This document shows, one piece after another, positions 43,078 to 51,502 of a stretch of DNA of 64,000 nucleotides. Under the pieces are notes generated by a model, which saw nothing but the letters and a program-made list of their open reading frames with translations, was not told the origin of the DNA and ran no database searches. The stretch is taken from assembly GCF_003148845.1 (NCBI RefSeq), contig NZ_QGHA01000016.1, positions 1 to 64,000 on the forward strand, in the 5' to 3' direction. Position 1 is the stretch's first letter. Every line of letters starts with the position of its first letter. A program made the translations under genes and the position numbers. This DNA comes from Mucilaginibacter oryzae (GTDB lineage: Bacteria > Bacteroidota > Bacteroidia > Sphingobacteriales > Sphingobacteriaceae).

Positions 43078-44058
43078 TTACATCGATAACATCTCAACCA
43101 GCTTAATCATATTAGGATCAATACCCTGGTGGTGCTTAATGGCGTGCTCAAACGGCGTATAAGCAATTTCACCGTTAATTAAGCCGATCATTTCGTTGCG
43201 GTGACCGTCGCGCAGGGCCTCAACGGCTGCCGCGCCTACACGGCTGGCCAACACCCTATCCATACAGCTTGGCGCACCGCCGCGTTGTATGTGACCTAAA
43301 ATAGAGATCCTTGTGTCATAATTAGGAAATTTTTCCTGCACCAAACGGCCAACCTCAAAAGCGCCGCCCACGGTATCATCGCCTTCGGCAACAATTACAA
43401 TACGCGATGTTTTATCTTTACGGCCAAACTCCAAACGGTTAAATAAACCTTCCAGTCCTGTTTTGCTTTCGGGGATCAGGATAGCCTCTGCGCCGGTAGC
43501 TATACCTGTACGTAAAGCGATCAGGCCCGAATCGCGGCCCATTACCTCGACAATAAATAAACGATCGTGCGACTCGGCGGTATCGCGTATCTTATCTACC
43601 GCGTCAACCACTGTATTGATAGCCGTGTCATAACCAATAGTAAAGTCGGTCCCTACCAAATCGTTATCAATAGTGCCGGGTAAGCCTACAACCGGAATGT
43701 CATACTCGTTTCCAAAAACTTTGGCGCCGGTAAAAGTACCGTCGCCGCCAATGGCTACAAGGGCATCAACTTTATGTTTTAACAACTGTTCGTAAGCGTT
43801 TTTGCGGCCTTCGGGGGTGCGGAAATTATCGCAACGCGCGGTTTTTAAAATAGTGCCGCCGCGCTGAATAATGTTTGATACCGATTTGCGGTTCATGGTT
43901 ACAAACTCGCCTTTGCCCATGCCATCATAGCCACGGCGGATACCCGTAACCTCAATTCCATAGTACATTGCGGTACGTACCACCGCCCTGATGGCGGCAT
44001 TCATACCAGGAGCGTCACCACCGGATGTAAAAACGCCGATATTTTTGATCTGAGTCAT
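43078..44058 (-). CDS. pfkA: ATP-dependent 6-phosphofructokinase
   Basis: It phosphorylates fructose 6-phosphate, the committed step of glycolysis. The 326 residues carry GGDAPGMNAAIRAVVR (residues 13-28), IGGDGTFTGA with the Gly-Asp-Gly ATP motif, VVGLPGTIDNDLVGTD with the catalytic Asp, and EVMGRDSGLIA. The GGDG pattern, with G after GGD, favours ATP over pyrophosphate as donor. It lies 142 bases downstream of dsbD on the same strand and ends at a large hairpin. Confidence 0.95.
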   Translation of the reverse strand: MTQIKNIGVFTSGGDAPGMNAAIRAVVRTAMYYGIEVTGIRRGYDGMGKGEFVTMNRKSVSNIIQRGGTILKTARCDNFRTPEGRKNAYEQLLKHKVDALVAIGGDGTFTGAKVFGNEYDIPVVGLPGTIDNDLVGTDFTIGYDTAINTVVDAVDKIRDTAESHDRLFIVEVMGRDSGLIALRTGIATGAEAILIPESKTGLEGLFNRLEFGRKDKTSRIVIVAEGDDTVGGAFEVGRLVQEKFPNYDTRISILGHIQRGGAPSCMDRVLASRVGAAAVEALRDGHRNEMIGLINGEIAYTPFEHAIKHHQGIDPNMIKLVEMLSM

Positions 44059-44200
44059 TTTTTGTTGTGGTTATGATATAGGTTTCCCTATTCATAACTT
44101 AATTAGGGTTATAAATATTGTTCGCTGATTAACGCCGCCAACCAATAAAACGCGGCATTTAATATTTTGCGCGAATTTACACTAATTTTTTACCCGATTG

Positions 44201-45967
44201 TTATTTTTTATACGCCGAAATGCCGCTATCTAAAAATTTAATGTACAATGGTATGTGATATTCGGCAGGCAGCGGAGCTATTTCATTACCCGCAGCATCC
44301 TTTAACAGGTTGCCATCGCTATCAAGCATAACATAAAGCGGCTGCGAATTGGCGTTGAAGCGTTTGGCTTCCAGGTCGCTCCATTTACCGCCCAGGGTTG
44401 TGATTTTTTTGCCGCTGTAATCAGATGTGAACTGTTCGGCCACCGGCAAATCGGCTTTATCGTCAACAACCAATTGCAGCAGTACAAAATCGTTTTTAAT
44501 CCGACGGAAAACTTCTTTGTCCGACCATACATCAGCTTCCATTTTACGGCAGTTAACGCAGTTAAAACCTGTAAAATCTATCAATATGGGTTTGTGCAGC
44601 GCTTTTGATACCTGCAGGGCCTGGTCGTAATCGTACCATGCATCAAGTCCCCTTGTTTTAATGCTGGTGTAATTATCAGCATATTTTGGTTTGCCGATAT
44701 TTACCGGTAAAGCTACGCTGGCCGCATTGGAGCCGACAACAGCAGAACCAGCATCGGGTACGGCAGAAAGGTTAAAGTCCTGTGTGCCTTCGGGCGGTAA
44801 AAACGCGCTGATGGATTTTAAAGGAGCGCCCCATAAGCCTGGGATCATATAAACAACAAACGCGAACACCACTATAGCCAGAAAAGTGCGGGGAATAGTA
44901 AGGTATTTAACATCGCTGTCATGCGAAAATTTGATCTTCCCTATCAGGTACAAGCCAACAAGCAAGCCTATGGCAATCCAAAGGGAAAGGAACACTTCCC
45001 GGTCCAGCCAATGCCAATGGTAGGCTAAATCTACGTTCGACAAAAACTTAAGCGCGAAGGCCAGTTCCAAAAAGCCCAAAACAACCTTTACACTGTTAAG
45101 CCACCCGCCGGATTTTGGCAAAGTTTTTAATGCGGATGGGAATAACGCGAATACGGTAAACGGCAATGCCAGTGCCAGCGAGAAACCGAACATACCCATC
45201 GCCGGGCCCAATCTGTCGCCTTTTGAGGCGGCATCAACCAGTAAAGTGCCGATGATAGGGCCGGTACATGAAAAGGATACCACAACCAGAGTGGCCGCCA
45301 TAAAAAATATTCCGGCGAGGCCCCCCTTATCGGAGTTCTCATCAAGTTTATTGGCTAATGAACTTGGCAGCGTAATTTCAAAAGCCCCCAAAAACGAGGC
45401 TCCGAATACCACAAGCAATAAAAAGAAGAAAATATTAAATATTCCGTTGGTTGCCAGCTCATTCAGCGCGTCGGACCCGAAAATGATCGAGATCAGCAAG
45501 CCCAATGTAACATATATTACAATGATGGATACCCCATAAATAAGCGATTGCATCACCGCCTTGCTTTTGTTGCCGCTTTTTTTGGTAAAAAAACTAACGG
45601 TTAACGGCAGCAACGGGTAAATACAAGGGAGGATCACCGCTGTAAAGCCGCCTATAAGGCCCTCAATAAAAATTTGCCAAAGCGTTTTTGGCTTTTCGCC
45701 CTTACTTTTTGATGCAGAAGTTTTGGCTACCGCTTTTTTTGCCGCATCGGCTTTTTTAACCGAATCCAGGTGCTTTTTCCTGATTGCAATACTGTCGGCA
45801 GCGGTGGGGATATCTGTAAATGTAACATCGGCTGCCGATACGGTGGTATCGGCAGCTTTTTTCTGCACCGCGTAAACAGGGTTTACTGCGGCTATGTTTA
45901 AAATAAAAAGGGTAATTAATGTAATGAACCCGGCGCGCAGGATAACACCTTTATCTGATAATTTCAT
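44201..45967 (-). CDS. dsbD: Thiol:disulfide interchange protein DsbD, membrane and thioredoxin domains
   Basis: The protein carries electrons from cytoplasmic thioredoxin across the inner membrane to periplasmic disulfides. After a signal/anchor and an Ala/Lys-rich linker come about eight helices of the CcdA-like domain, with redox cysteines in VILPCIYPLLPL and VSFSCTGPIIG. The C-terminal thioredoxin-like domain has FTGFNCVNCRKME (CVNC). The usual N-terminal immunoglobulin-like domain is absent and is encoded by the separate gene 21 bases upstream, so DsbD is split. Length 588 residues. Confidence 0.92.
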   Translation of the reverse strand: MKLSDKGVILRAGFITLITLFILNIAAVNPVYAVQKKAADTTVSAADVTFTDIPTAADSIAIRKKHLDSVKKADAAKKAVAKTSASKSKGEKPKTLWQIFIEGLIGGFTAVILPCIYPLLPLTVSFFTKKSGNKSKAVMQSLIYGVSIIVIYVTLGLLISIIFGSDALNELATNGIFNIFFFLLLVVFGASFLGAFEITLPSSLANKLDENSDKGGLAGIFFMAATLVVVSFSCTGPIIGTLLVDAASKGDRLGPAMGMFGFSLALALPFTVFALFPSALKTLPKSGGWLNSVKVVLGFLELAFALKFLSNVDLAYHWHWLDREVFLSLWIAIGLLVGLYLIGKIKFSHDSDVKYLTIPRTFLAIVVFAFVVYMIPGLWGAPLKSISAFLPPEGTQDFNLSAVPDAGSAVVGSNAASVALPVNIGKPKYADNYTSIKTRGLDAWYDYDQALQVSKALHKPILIDFTGFNCVNCRKMEADVWSDKEVFRRIKNDFVLLQLVVDDKADLPVAEQFTSDYSGKKITTLGGKWSDLEAKRFNANSQPLYVMLDSDGNLLKDAAGNEIAPLPAEYHIPLYIKFLDSGISAYKK

Positions 45968-45987
45968 GACTACTAAAGCGTTGCTGA

Positions 45988-46440
45988 TTATTTACCTAAA
46001 GGGATAGTGAAATCAACATCTTCGGGGGGCAGGCATTTCATGTCGTTACAGGTCATGTAGGTTAATTTACCGGTAACGGCTGTAGCTTTTGGCGATTTTA
46101 AACTGATCTTTTGGCTAAACACCACCTCTTTTTCAAAATAGCTTACATTCATGTTGAATGATTTTTCGAATTTGGTAACCGGCGTTGGTTCGGTGGTTTT
46201 GCCAACAGGGGTATATAATTTTGACGGGCTAAACTCGAATGAAGTTTTAATTGGTCCGCCATCTTTTCCGGTTTGTGAGTAAATATGCCAGCCGCTCTGT
46301 ATGGTTGCTTTTAAAAATACAATAGCTTCCTTGTCATTCACCTTCTTTGCCGCGTACGACCACCTTACCGGCGATTCAATTTGTGCGTAAGCGCCGGCGC
46401 TGATAATAAGCGCGGTTACCAATACCAATAGTTTCTTCAT
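45988..46440 (-). CDS. Stand-alone DsbD N-terminal (alpha) domain protein
   Basis: A 150-residue exported protein with a signal peptide ending SAGAYA. The mature part is a beta-sandwich resembling the periplasmic alpha domain of DsbD, including the C-terminal redox pair in TYMTCNDMKCLPPEDV. In E. coli this domain hands electrons from DsbD to DsbC and CcmG. Being encoded directly before dsbD (21 bases) it should pair with the C-terminal protein in the periplasm. Confidence 0.88.
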   Translation of the reverse strand: MKKLLVLVTALIISAGAYAQIESPVRWSYAAKKVNDKEAIVFLKATIQSGWHIYSQTGKDGGPIKTSFEFSPSKLYTPVGKTTEPTPVTKFEKSFNMNVSYFEKEVVFSQKISLKSPKATAVTGKLTYMTCNDMKCLPPEDVDFTIPLGK

Positions 46441-46460
46441 TTGTGTTTTGTAGTTATTAT

Positions 46461-47234
46461 TTATTTGTTTAAAAATTTCAATTCTTTGAGGTTAAACTCC
46501 ATTTGCCGTCCGTTAGTATCTGCAATAACCAGCAAACCCTCCGGAAGCACGTTTTTTACCATCCCGGTAAATATACCACTGTCTGACTCAAAACTGCGCT
46601 CTTCGTTTAACCAGTAAAGGTGCTGTTGGTATGCATTCCTCACCAATTCTGTTTGCCCGGCCCTAAGTTTTAAATAGTGCGCTTCTATGCACTTACAAAT
46701 TTCAGATAATATCAGGGTTAAATCATAATCCTTTTGTAAGATTTGTTTTACCGAAGTGGCGTTTGCCGCCCCTTCCGGGAAATTTTCCTGGTTGATGTTG
46801 ATGCCGATACCTACTACCGAGTCTTTAAGACTGTCGCCTTGAATAGTGTTTTCAATCAGCATGCCGCCAAGTTTTCGGTCGCCGTAGTAAATATCATTGG
46901 GCCACTTTATCTTTAACTGATCGCCAAGCAGCGGGTATAAAGCATCGTACACACCAAGGCTCGCGGCCCTGTTCAGATCAAACTGTTGATGAGGGGGCAA
47001 AAAATGCGGCTTGAGCAGGAGGCTGAAAGTGAGGTTTTTGCCCGGTTCACTATGCCAGGTATTTTGCTGCTGGCCCCGGCCGGCATATTGCTCTTCTGCC
47101 ATAATGACCGTACCTTCGGATACTGGCGTGGAATTTGACAATAAATTTTTAAGGAAACTATTTGTGGAGTCGACTTGTTTAATTGTTACTAAATTTTGAC
47201 CAACAAATAATCCTGAAAATATGTTATTTTGCAA
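46461..47234 (-). CDS. birA: Biotin--protein ligase
   Basis: It attaches biotin to carboxylase carrier proteins. The 257-residue protein lacks the N-terminal DNA-binding domain of E. coli BirA, so it is a ligase only. Motifs are QYAGRGQQQNTWHSEPGKNL (biotinyl-AMP loop), LKIKWPNDIYYGDRKLGG and GIGININQENFP. The start codon appears to be TTG (47234), since no ATG precedes the family N terminus. It is divergent from rsfS and heads the birA-nDsbD-dsbD group. Confidence 0.92.
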   Translation of the reverse strand: MQNNIFSGLFVGQNLVTIKQVDSTNSFLKNLLSNSTPVSEGTVIMAEEQYAGRGQQQNTWHSEPGKNLTFSLLLKPHFLPPHQQFDLNRAASLGVYDALYPLLGDQLKIKWPNDIYYGDRKLGGMLIENTIQGDSLKDSVVGIGININQENFPEGAANATSVKQILQKDYDLTLILSEICKCIEAHYLKLRAGQTELVRNAYQQHLYWLNEERSFESDSGIFTGMVKNVLPEGLLVIADTNGRQMEFNLKELKFLNK

Positions 47235-47281
47235 TGTGTAATAATTTTATACTCAAAAACGTTCAAAACTAATTCTTTTTG

Positions 47282-47656
47282 ATGGTAAAAAACAAAGTGT
47301 TAAGTGAATCTGCCTATATTTCGGAATTGGCCATACATGGTATCCAGGAAAAAAAAGGCAATGATATTATCAGGTTAGACCTCCGTAATATATTCAGTTC
47401 GGTATCAGATTATTTTGTGATTTGTCACGCCGATTCGTCAACACAGGTAAAAGCAATTGCGAATAGTATTGAGGAAGAAATTTTCAAGGCCACCCGGCAA
47501 GATCCCTGGCGCAAAGAGGGTATTGAGCACGGCGAGTGGATTTTGCTTGATTACGTGGATGTTGTAGTTCATGTATTCAGGACCGATAAACGTGAGTTTT
47601 ATGGAGTGGAGGATTTGTGGGGCGATGCCGAAATTAAATATTATAAAAGTGCATAA
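47282..47656 (+). CDS. rsfS: Ribosomal silencing factor
   Basis: RsfS binds uL14 on the large subunit and blocks subunit joining when nutrients are low. The 124 residues have the family block DIIRLDLRNIFSSVSDYFVI, HADSSTQVKAIANSI, PWRKEGIEHGEWILLDYVDV and VVHVFRTDKREFYGVEDLWG. The ATG at 47282 follows a TTG that is also in frame. It precedes ftsH, an order conserved in Bacteroidota. Confidence 0.94.
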   Translation: MVKNKVLSESAYISELAIHGIQEKKGNDIIRLDLRNIFSSVSDYFVICHADSSTQVKAIANSIEEEIFKATRQDPWRKEGIEHGEWILLDYVDVVVHVFRTDKREFYGVEDLWGDAEIKYYKSA

Positions 47657-47746
47657 ACATTCGTCACATAAAGGCTCAACGCATAGTCTTGCTGTTACCG
47701 CGTAAAATTTAAATTATAGATTGTAAGTTTGAGCTCGTTTAAAGAA

Positions 47747-49864
47747 ATGAAAGATATTAAAGATTCTAAGTCAGAAAATCCCAGACCTATCCGTAAAATT
47801 GTGAATAAAAGGCCATCATCACCCAAGCCGCCCAAGTTTAACATCATGTGGCTTTACGGCATTGTTATTTTAGCTTTTTTACTGATTCCTACGCTGATGA
47901 CCAACGGTAGCGGGAAGTTGGTTAATTTTAAGGAGTTTGAGGCCAACATGCTTCGCACCAATGATGTTGAAAAAATTGTAGCCTATAAAAACGGCGACCT
48001 GGTAGTGGCTGAGGTTTACATTAAAAAGTCGAGCCTCTCCAAACCATATTTTGTTAACAACGCGCAAAAAGACAAGAGTATTTTCAATACCAATACCAGC
48101 AACAGCGGCCCACAGTTTTCGTTTACTGATGCCACTTACGAAAGCTTGAAAAAGTCAATTGCCGATGCGCAAAAAGATGTACCCGACGACCAGAAAGTTC
48201 CGGTTACCTTTGAGCAGGGCCACGAAAGCCTGTTATCAAACTGGTTGGTGCAGGGCATAATTATGGTGGTGTTGTTTGCAGGCGTTTGGATTTTTATCAT
48301 GCGCCGGATGAGCGGTGGTTCAGGAGGCGGCCCGGGCGGGCAGATCTTCAATATAGGCAAATCAAAGGCTACCCTGTTTGATAAAGAGGCCCAGGTAACG
48401 GTTACTTTTAACGATGTTGCCGGTTTGGAAGAAGCCAAACAGGAAGTTATGGAAATTGTTGATTTCCTTAAAAACCCTAAAAAATACACTAACCTGGGTG
48501 GTAAGATACCTAAGGGTGCGCTACTTGTAGGCTCGCCGGGCACAGGTAAAACCTTGCTGGCAAAAGCTGTTGCAGGCGAAGCCCAGGTGCCGTTCTTCTC
48601 GCTTTCAGGTTCTGATTTTGTGGAGATGTTTGTGGGCGTAGGTGCATCACGTGTGCGTGATTTGTTCCGCCAGGCAAAAGATAAAGCTCCTTGTATCATA
48701 TTTATCGATGAGATTGACGCCATCGGTCGCGCCCGTGGTAAAAACAACATTGTTGGCGGTAACGATGAGCGCGAAAATACCCTGAACCAGTTACTGGTTG
48801 AAATGGATGGTTTTGGTACCGATTCAGGTATTATAATCCTCGCTGCAACAAACCGTCCGGATGTACTGGATTCTGCATTATTGCGCCCGGGCCGTTTCGA
48901 CAGGCAAGTGTCTATCGATAAGCCGGATTTGATCGGTCGCGAGCAAATCTTCAAGGTTCACTTAAAGCCTATCAAATTATCCGATGGTGTCGACGCCAAG
49001 AAGCTATCAGCCCAAACACCTGGTTTTGCCGGCGCAGAAATAGCCAACGTTTGTAATGAGGCCGCGCTGATTGCCGCCCGTAAAAACAAGGAGTCGGTAG
49101 ATATGACAGACTTCCAGGATGCTATCGACCGGGTGATCGGTGGTTTGGAAAAGAAAAACAAGATCATCTCTCCGGAAGAAAAACGTATTGTTGCTTACCA
49201 CGAAGCCGGTCACGCAATCGCGGGCTGGTTCCTGGAACACGCTGATCCGTTGGTTAAGGTATCTATCGTTCCGCGTGGTGTTGCCGCTTTAGGTTATGCC
49301 CAATATCTGCCAAAAGAGCAGTTTTTATACACCACCGAGCAGTTGCTTGATGAAATGAGCGTATCAATGGGGGGCCGTGTTGCCGAGGATATCGTTTTCG
49401 GTAAAATCTCAACAGGCGCCCTGAGCGATCTGGAACGCATCACCAAACTTGCCTATGCCATGACTAAAATTTATGGTATGAACACCAGTGTTGGTAACGT
49501 TTCATTCTACGATCCGCAGGGCGAGTACCAGTTTAATAAACCATACTCTGATACCACTGCCGAAATGATTGACAACGAGGTGCGTAAGCTGGTTGACGTG
49601 GTTTATCAAAAAACCAAAGACCTGCTGATTGAAAAACGCGATGGGCTTGAAAAAATAGCGCAAAAACTTTTAGAGAAAGAAGTGCTATTTCAAACCGACC
49701 TGGAGGAGATTTTGGGCAAGCGCCCGTTTGATGAGCGTACCACTTATGATAAGTTTGTAAACGGAGAGGCTGCATTGAATCCGGATGTGGATAACAATGC
49801 CATTCCCGATACGCTTACCAATCCCGAACTTTCGAGGATTGACAGCGAGGATCCGAAACTTTAA
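47747..49864 (+). CDS. ftsH: ATP-dependent zinc metalloprotease FtsH
   Basis: The membrane-bound AAA protease degrades unassembled or damaged membrane and regulatory proteins. Two membrane segments (IMWLYGIVILAFLLIP and WLVQGIIMVVLFAGVWIFIM) bracket a periplasmic domain. The AAA module has GALLVGSPGTGKTLLAK (Walker A), IIFIDEIDAIGR (Walker B), and the SRH region ALLRPGRFDRQV. The zinc site is AYHEAGHAIAG. The start could also be the in-frame TTG at 47729, adding MSSFKE. A strong terminator follows at 49882-49909. Confidence 0.95.
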   Translation: MKDIKDSKSENPRPIRKIVNKRPSSPKPPKFNIMWLYGIVILAFLLIPTLMTNGSGKLVNFKEFEANMLRTNDVEKIVAYKNGDLVVAEVYIKKSSLSKPYFVNNAQKDKSIFNTNTSNSGPQFSFTDATYESLKKSIADAQKDVPDDQKVPVTFEQGHESLLSNWLVQGIIMVVLFAGVWIFIMRRMSGGSGGGPGGQIFNIGKSKATLFDKEAQVTVTFNDVAGLEEAKQEVMEIVDFLKNPKKYTNLGGKIPKGALLVGSPGTGKTLLAKAVAGEAQVPFFSLSGSDFVEMFVGVGASRVRDLFRQAKDKAPCIIFIDEIDAIGRARGKNNIVGGNDERENTLNQLLVEMDGFGTDSGIIILAATNRPDVLDSALLRPGRFDRQVSIDKPDLIGREQIFKVHLKPIKLSDGVDAKKLSAQTPGFAGAEIANVCNEAALIAARKNKESVDMTDFQDAIDRVIGGLEKKNKIISPEEKRIVAYHEAGHAIAGWFLEHADPLVKVSIVPRGVAALGYAQYLPKEQFLYTTEQLLDEMSVSMGGRVAEDIVFGKISTGALSDLERITKLAYAMTKIYGMNTSVGNVSFYDPQGEYQFNKPYSDTTAEMIDNEVRKLVDVVYQKTKDLLIEKRDGLEKIAQKLLEKEVLFQTDLEEILGKRPFDERTTYDKFVNGEAALNPDVDNNAIPDTLTNPELSRIDSEDPKL

Positions 49865-49881
49865 TTTTTAATGATAATATC

Positions 49882-49909
49882 AAACCACCGGCACTGCCGG
49901 TGGTTTTTC
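49882..49909 (+). terminator. Intrinsic terminator after ftsH
   Basis: AAACCACCGGC and GCCGGTGGTTT form a perfect 11-base stem with a three-base loop, followed by T-rich sequence. The next start codon lies 12 bases after the hairpin tail, so the LutC-like gene would need read-through or a promoter within the hairpin region. Confidence 0.85.
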
Positions 49910-49920
49910 TTTTTACCACT

Positions 49921-50559
49921 ATGAGGGATATCACCACATCAAAAGAAAAACTGCTTAAAAAAATACGTAAAGCGCTTCTGGAGAAACGTGATAACCCCTA
50001 TCCCCAGCTGGAGGATCTGCCGCTTTATCCCCCTACAGATGAAATGCCCGAAGTGATCTTCGCCGAGCAGTTTACCAATGTTGCCGGACAGTTTGTTTTT
50101 TGCGAAGATGAACTGCAATTTATCGAAAACCTCATTAACCTGGCCGAAACGCGCCAGTGGCGTAAAATTTACTGCTGGGAGCCCAAACTACAGGAAATAT
50201 TAAACCGGTTTGAATACCCTTTTTACACAACCGATAAGGATTTTGAACAGGCCGAAGTAGGCTTTACCCTTTGCGAGGCCCTGATTGCCCGTAACGGCAG
50301 TGTTTTACTCTCAAACGGAAACATGGCAGGGCGCAGGTTAAGCATCTACCCCCCGGTGCATATCGTATTGGCCTACACATCGCAAATGGTGATGGATTTG
50401 AAAGATGGTTTTAAGCTGATTAAAACCAGGTATGGCAGCAACCTGCCTTCTATGATCAGCAATGTTACCGGCCCCAGCCGTACCGCTGATATCGAAAAAA
50501 CGCTGGTTTTAGGCGCACATGGCCCTAAAGAGCTTTTTGTGTTTATGCTGGATGGGTAA
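49921..50559 (+). CDS. LUD-domain protein (LutC/YkgG-like)
   Basis: A 212-residue protein of the LUD fold. It begins DITTSKEKLLKKIRKALLEK and shows the family core GFTLCEALIARNGSVLLSNG and GRRLSIYPPVHIVLAYTSQM, then GPSRTADIEKTLVLGAHGPK. In other bacteria LutC works with LutA and LutB in lactate oxidation, but no such partners occur here, and a lone LutC-like gene after ftsH is usual in Bacteroidota, where its role is unknown. I use the ATG at 49921, after the ftsH terminator. Confidence 0.85.
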   Translation: MRDITTSKEKLLKKIRKALLEKRDNPYPQLEDLPLYPPTDEMPEVIFAEQFTNVAGQFVFCEDELQFIENLINLAETRQWRKIYCWEPKLQEILNRFEYPFYTTDKDFEQAEVGFTLCEALIARNGSVLLSNGNMAGRRLSIYPPVHIVLAYTSQMVMDLKDGFKLIKTRYGSNLPSMISNVTGPSRTADIEKTLVLGAHGPKELFVFMLDG

Positions 50560-50636
50560 TAGTTTCTAACCCTTTAATTTATCTATGGGAGTTAGTTCGT
50601 ATTAAACCGCTTAACCTTCGCCTCACAACATCTCTT

Positions 50637-50938
50637 TCAGTTTACATTCGTCCAATATTTTATTTCACTTTCCCTTTGATCGTTGTTTTCCCATTTAATG
50701 GGGCGGATTCGACCTTTGGCAATTTCTATTCCTGTAATATCACCACCATCAAAGCAGCAGAAGCCGCTGTTACATAATGCGGTTGTGATCAGTTTTAACA
50801 GCTCATTATTGGCTGGCATGTTCTGGTTGATTTTAAGGAAATCCTGGAGCGGTATCCATATATCAGATGCAAACCATTTACTTAATCAGTTCTCATCGCT
50901 TTGTCACCTAACAAATCCAAAAGTGCTTGAAATTCCAC
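50637..50938 (-). pseudogene. Frameshifted remnant of an unrecognised gene
   Basis: On the minus strand a protein-like frame (VEFQALLDLLGDKAMRTD) ends in a stop near 50883. After a one-base shift the reading continues from LSKWFASDIWIPLQDFLKIN to ITGIEIAKGRIRPIKWEN and a stop at 50637. The composition looks like real protein on both sides of the shift. I do not recognise the family. The remnant lies exactly between the conserved core genes and the sulfur locus, a likely insertion zone. Confidence 0.35.
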
Positions 50939-51039
50939 TGTAGTTTGTAGAATATTTCAAAAAAATAATGTGAACTATCTATTCGTTAAATTAATTATAT
51001 AATTTCTATAGAAATAGTAGTATTTGTCAAATCTTTTTT

Positions 51040-51047
51040 TACATTTG
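51040..51047 (+). promoter_or_regulatory. Candidate -7 element of the sulfur locus
   Basis: TACATTTG fits TAnnTTTG and ends 47 bases before the poly-Cys start codon, giving a leader of about 40 bases. The region at the expected -33 position (near 51017) is a poor match, as often seen in regulated promoters. The preceding 90 bases are very A+T rich. Confidence 0.45.
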
Positions 51048-51094
51048 TGCCAGTAAACAAAATCACTATCATTAAATAGTTAAAAGCAACCACC

Positions 51095-51190
51095 ATGCAA
51101 CCCGAACTTTTACTTATAAACGGCTTTGCTAAACATCAATTACCTGCTCCTGCTTTTACCCGCTGTTGTACCGCTTGTTGTTGCTGTTAA
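51095..51190 (+). CDS. Poly-cysteine leader peptide (upstream reading frame)
   Basis: The frame runs ATG (51095) to TAA (51188-51190), 31 codons. It starts MQPELLLINGFAKHQ and ends TRCCTACCCC. Codons 24, 25, 28, 29, 30 and 31 are Cys (TGT TGT, then TGT TGT TGC TGT), six of the last eight. It lies 138 bases before the first gene of a sulfatase/formylglycine operon and behind a -7 box. Poly-Cys short frames are known in mycobacteria as cysteine-responsive attenuators; here the same logic is inferred, in an unrelated phylum and before sulfate-ester genes. The stop codon sits in the loop of a small hairpin (TGCTGT-TAAT-ACAGCA). Translation is not proven, but this codon run is very unlikely by chance. 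Confidence 0.7.
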   Translation: MQPELLLINGFAKHQLPAPAFTRCCTACCCC

Positions 51191-51237
51191 TACAGCACAC
51201 AGGGGTTTTTCTCTCTTATCTGCCATTACAGGCAGAT
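51182..51237 (+). promoter_or_regulatory. Leader hairpins after the Cys codons
   Basis: Hairpin A: TGCTGT (51182-51187), loop TAAT containing the leader stop codon, ACAGCA (51192-51197). Hairpin B: ATCTGCC (51218-51224), six-base loop, GGCAGAT (51231-51237). A ribosome paused on the Cys codons would cover the first arm of A. B lacks a T tract, so it is not a standard terminator. An attenuation or unmasking switch is possible but unproven. Confidence 0.45.
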
Positions 51238-51328
51238 TCTCTGATCAAATTTTAATTAACAGGTGCTTATACCGGTAATGCGGACCGCTATAGGGTGCCT
51301 ATGCTATAATCACTTAATCAGATTTATC

Positions 51329-51502
51329 ATGACCCTTAACGACGTTTCCCTTATCGGGAAGAAGGTATTGGTGGGCATTATTGTAACCATCGTTCCTTTC
51401 ATTATCATTTTCGGAGGCCTGTGGCTTGGTCGCAAATTGCTTGAAAGAGCGCCAAAGGCTAAAACCTCGCAAATTGTTCAACCTCAAAATAGTAACCCCT
51501 AA
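51329..51502 (+). CDS. Single-pass membrane mini-protein 1 of the sulfur locus
   Basis: I do not recognise this 57-residue protein. It has one membrane helix (VLVGIIVTIVPFIIIFGGLW) followed by a basic stretch (GRKLLERAPKAK) and a polar tail, and contains no Cys. A longer frame to 51263 exists without an ATG, so I use the ATG at 51329 (MTLNDVSLIGKK). Its stop overlaps the next start as TAATG, so it is translationally coupled to mini-protein 2. It is the first gene after the leader. Confidence 0.7.
   Translation: MTLNDVSLIGKKVLVGIIVTIVPFIIIFGGLWLGRKLLERAPKAKTSQIVQPQNSNP

Noticed and set aside
48136..48954. 272-codon minus-strand frame inside ftsH
   Set aside because: It is fully antisense to the conserved AAA domain and has a Ser/Pro-rich, unlikely composition; it is a by-product of ftsH codon use.
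51218..51237. ATCTGCC/GGCAGAT hairpin as an intrinsic terminator of the poly-Cys leader
   Set aside because: The stem is only seven bases and no T run follows, so classical termination is not supported; kept only as a possible leader structure.
51263..51502. Longer form of mini-protein 1 starting at 51263
   Set aside because: The extra 22 residues have no ATG start and would run through the leader RNA; the ATG at 51329 fits a single-helix protein better.
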